Part shown: one piece after another, positions 6,197 to 6,717 of the stretch
Layout: the number at the start of each line of letters is the position of its first letter
Numbering within the stretch: position 1 is the first letter of the stretch
Source of the DNA: Lentisphaerota bacterium
Lineage (GTDB): Bacteria > Verrucomicrobiota > Kiritimatiellia > UBA8416 > JAFGTH01
Reading direction: 5' to 3'
Length of the DNA: 6,717 bases
Assembly: GCA_016934225.1 (NCBI GenBank)
Contig: JAFGTH010000167.1
Coordinates: forward strand, 1-6,717
The notes under the pieces: model-generated
What the model saw: the letters and a program-made list of their open reading frames with translations, nothing else
Told to the model about the DNA's origin: nothing
Database searches by the model: none
Position numbers and translations under genes: made by a program

Positions 6197-6717
6197 CTAT
6201 ATTCCGCCCGGACTTGGATCCGGGTCCGGAATAGGTCCGGGAATATATACGTAATAAGCCGTCATTGTATAGTTGGTTGTCATCAGGACTATCGCAATCT
6301 GGTTTGTAGTAAACCAACCATCGTTCCGATGCCAACGCTGGAAAGTATTGCCGGCAGCGACGGGGGCTGCGGTAAGGTGGACAACAGTTCCATCATTGTA
6401 AATATAAGGCATCGGGAACGGAGTAAGCGCTGTGCCATGGCCTCCGTTGTCGTCCGGTGTTACACCGATCGGAACGCCTATTGACGGCGCAGAAGATCGA
6501 ATTGTCAGTGTCCAGGGACCGACCGGCGTCGGAATAGTAGTTGTCGTACTCGTGGTAGTGGTCGTCGTGGTAGTTGTCACAACAACAACAGGAATGATGT
6601 CAGGGATCTTTTCTTCTGTTTCATTGTATATTACAGCATCAGGCTCAGCACCGTCGCCTGACACCGGTATTTCCTCAGCGCTGACAACTCGTTTTGCTTG
6701 TTCTGAGATTTCTTCAA
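6197..6717 (-). CDS. Secreted/surface protein C-terminal part: Thr-rich linker and InlB B-repeat-like domain, 5' end outside window
   Basis: The frame is open from the stop (TAG, 6197-6199) to the right edge, giving 172 residues. A GTG at 6664 exists but nothing marks it as the start, and the frame continues upstream without a stop, so the gene is almost certainly truncated by the window. In order, the protein has an acidic segment (VSAEEIPVSGDGAEPDA), VVVV, and a run of nine Thr, one Ser and four Thr. A beta-rich domain of about 88 residues follows (6251-6514), then a Pro/Asp-rich tail (IPGPIPDPDPSPGGI). The domain pattern YNDGTVVHLTAAP, then F-x-x-W, then a repeated T-x-x-Y-T-x-TAYY ending, fits the divergent InlB B-repeat/bacterial-repeat fold common in extracellular proteins. 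There is no LPXTG or C-terminal membrane anchor. The Thr run resembles a glycosylated linker, suggestive beside a glycan ligase-family gene, but that is inference. The overall role is unknown. Confidence 0.75.
   Translation of the reverse strand, partial: EEISEQAKRVVSAEEIPVSGDGAEPDAVIYNETEEKIPDIIPVVVVTTTTTTTTTSTTTTIPTPVGPWTLTIRSSAPSIGVPIGVTPDDNGGHGTALTPFPMPYIYNDGTVVHLTAAPVAAGNTFQRWHRNDGWFTTNQIAIVLMTTNYTMTAYYVYIPGPIPDPDPSPGGI
6200..6233 (-). other. Strong 12-bp hairpin at the gene end, no U-tract (3'-end stabiliser, processing site or attenuator)
   Basis: TATTCCG (6200-6206) pairs with CGGAATA (6227-6233), and stacked inside it CCCGG (6207-6211) pairs with CCGGG (6220-6224). The loop is 8 nt and there is a single 2-nt bulge (6225-6226). 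It covers the last codons of the surface-protein gene, directly against its stop codon, and ends about 22 nt before the ligase-family ATG. The minus-strand transcript that follows has no run of U, so it is not a classical rho-independent terminator. It could stabilise the upstream mRNA, attenuate downstream expression, or simply follow from the coding of the Pro-Asp-Pro tail. Confidence 0.5.
6536..6577 (-). repeat. Thr-rich low-complexity linker tract (ACN codons)
   Basis: Fourteen consecutive codons give Thr x9, Ser, Thr x4. The third codon positions vary (ACA, ACT, ACC, ACG), so the tract is a selected peptide feature and not a perfect microsatellite. It separates the acidic N-terminal part from the beta-rich domain. 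Such linkers are typical of exported multi-domain proteins and are common O-glycosylation targets. Confidence 0.7.

Noticed and set aside
6074..6484. 136-codon plus-strand open frame across the ligase start and surface-protein end
   Set aside because: Antisense to two supported genes and to their junction, with no motif or ribosome site; a shadow frame.
6578..6592. Short AAC/CAA trinucleotide tract as a phase-variable microsatellite
   Set aside because: It has only about four units and simply encodes VVVV; in-frame triplet changes would not switch the gene off.
1..6717. CRISPR array, IS element, tRNA or rRNA
   Set aside because: No regularly spaced direct repeats, no transposase or terminal inverted repeats, and no cloverleaf or rRNA-like stretch were seen on either strand.

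Overview
The window looks like chromosomal DNA of a Gram-negative bacterium. It carries a Kdo transferase (WaaA) for lipid A/LPS inner-core assembly and an O-antigen ligase/polymerase-type membrane protein. The unusual TopA tail and the two small membrane proteins look to me most like the Planctomycetes-Verrucomicrobia-Chlamydiae group, particularly Kiritimatiellota/Lentisphaerota-type bacteria. That placement comes from recall of protein style, not from a search, and is tentative. Base composition is moderate and even, and there is no phage, IS, CRISPR, tRNA or rRNA signature.

Layout: two convergent gene blocks meet at about 3664-3716. The plus-strand block (2-3663) is topA (5' end outside the window), xerC and waaA, tightly packed with a 34-nt gap and then a 19-nt gap. 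The topA-xerC adjacency is a known conserved arrangement (often dprA-topA-...-xerC), so this block is core genome: DNA supercoiling, chromosome dimer resolution, then lipid A/Kdo synthesis. The minus-strand block (6717-3717, read right to left) starts with the C-terminal part of a secreted or surface protein with a Thr-rich linker and an InlB-B-repeat-like domain. It continues with a large O-antigen ligase/polymerase-family protein carrying a TPR-like tail, then two small polytopic membrane proteins. Spacing is short (19 nt, then about 20 nt or an overlap, then 2 nt), so it is probably one operon devoted to the cell envelope.

Most notable points: (1) TopA has no zinc ribbons in its C-terminal tail and instead carries three diverged copies of a helical repeat. 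(2) The two small membrane proteins, although very different in sequence, share a linear pattern (GR, then WA..P...R..G, then FL.H...D) and look like an ancient tandem duplication; I cannot assign them to a named family. (3) A strong 12-bp hairpin lies exactly at the 3' end of the surface-protein gene, next to its stop codon and just upstream of the ligase-family start. (4) XerC carries an extra basic segment ahead of its catalytic-arginine helix. No promoter for either block is visible; both are probably transcribed from outside the window. No stretch over 300 bases lacks a gene.
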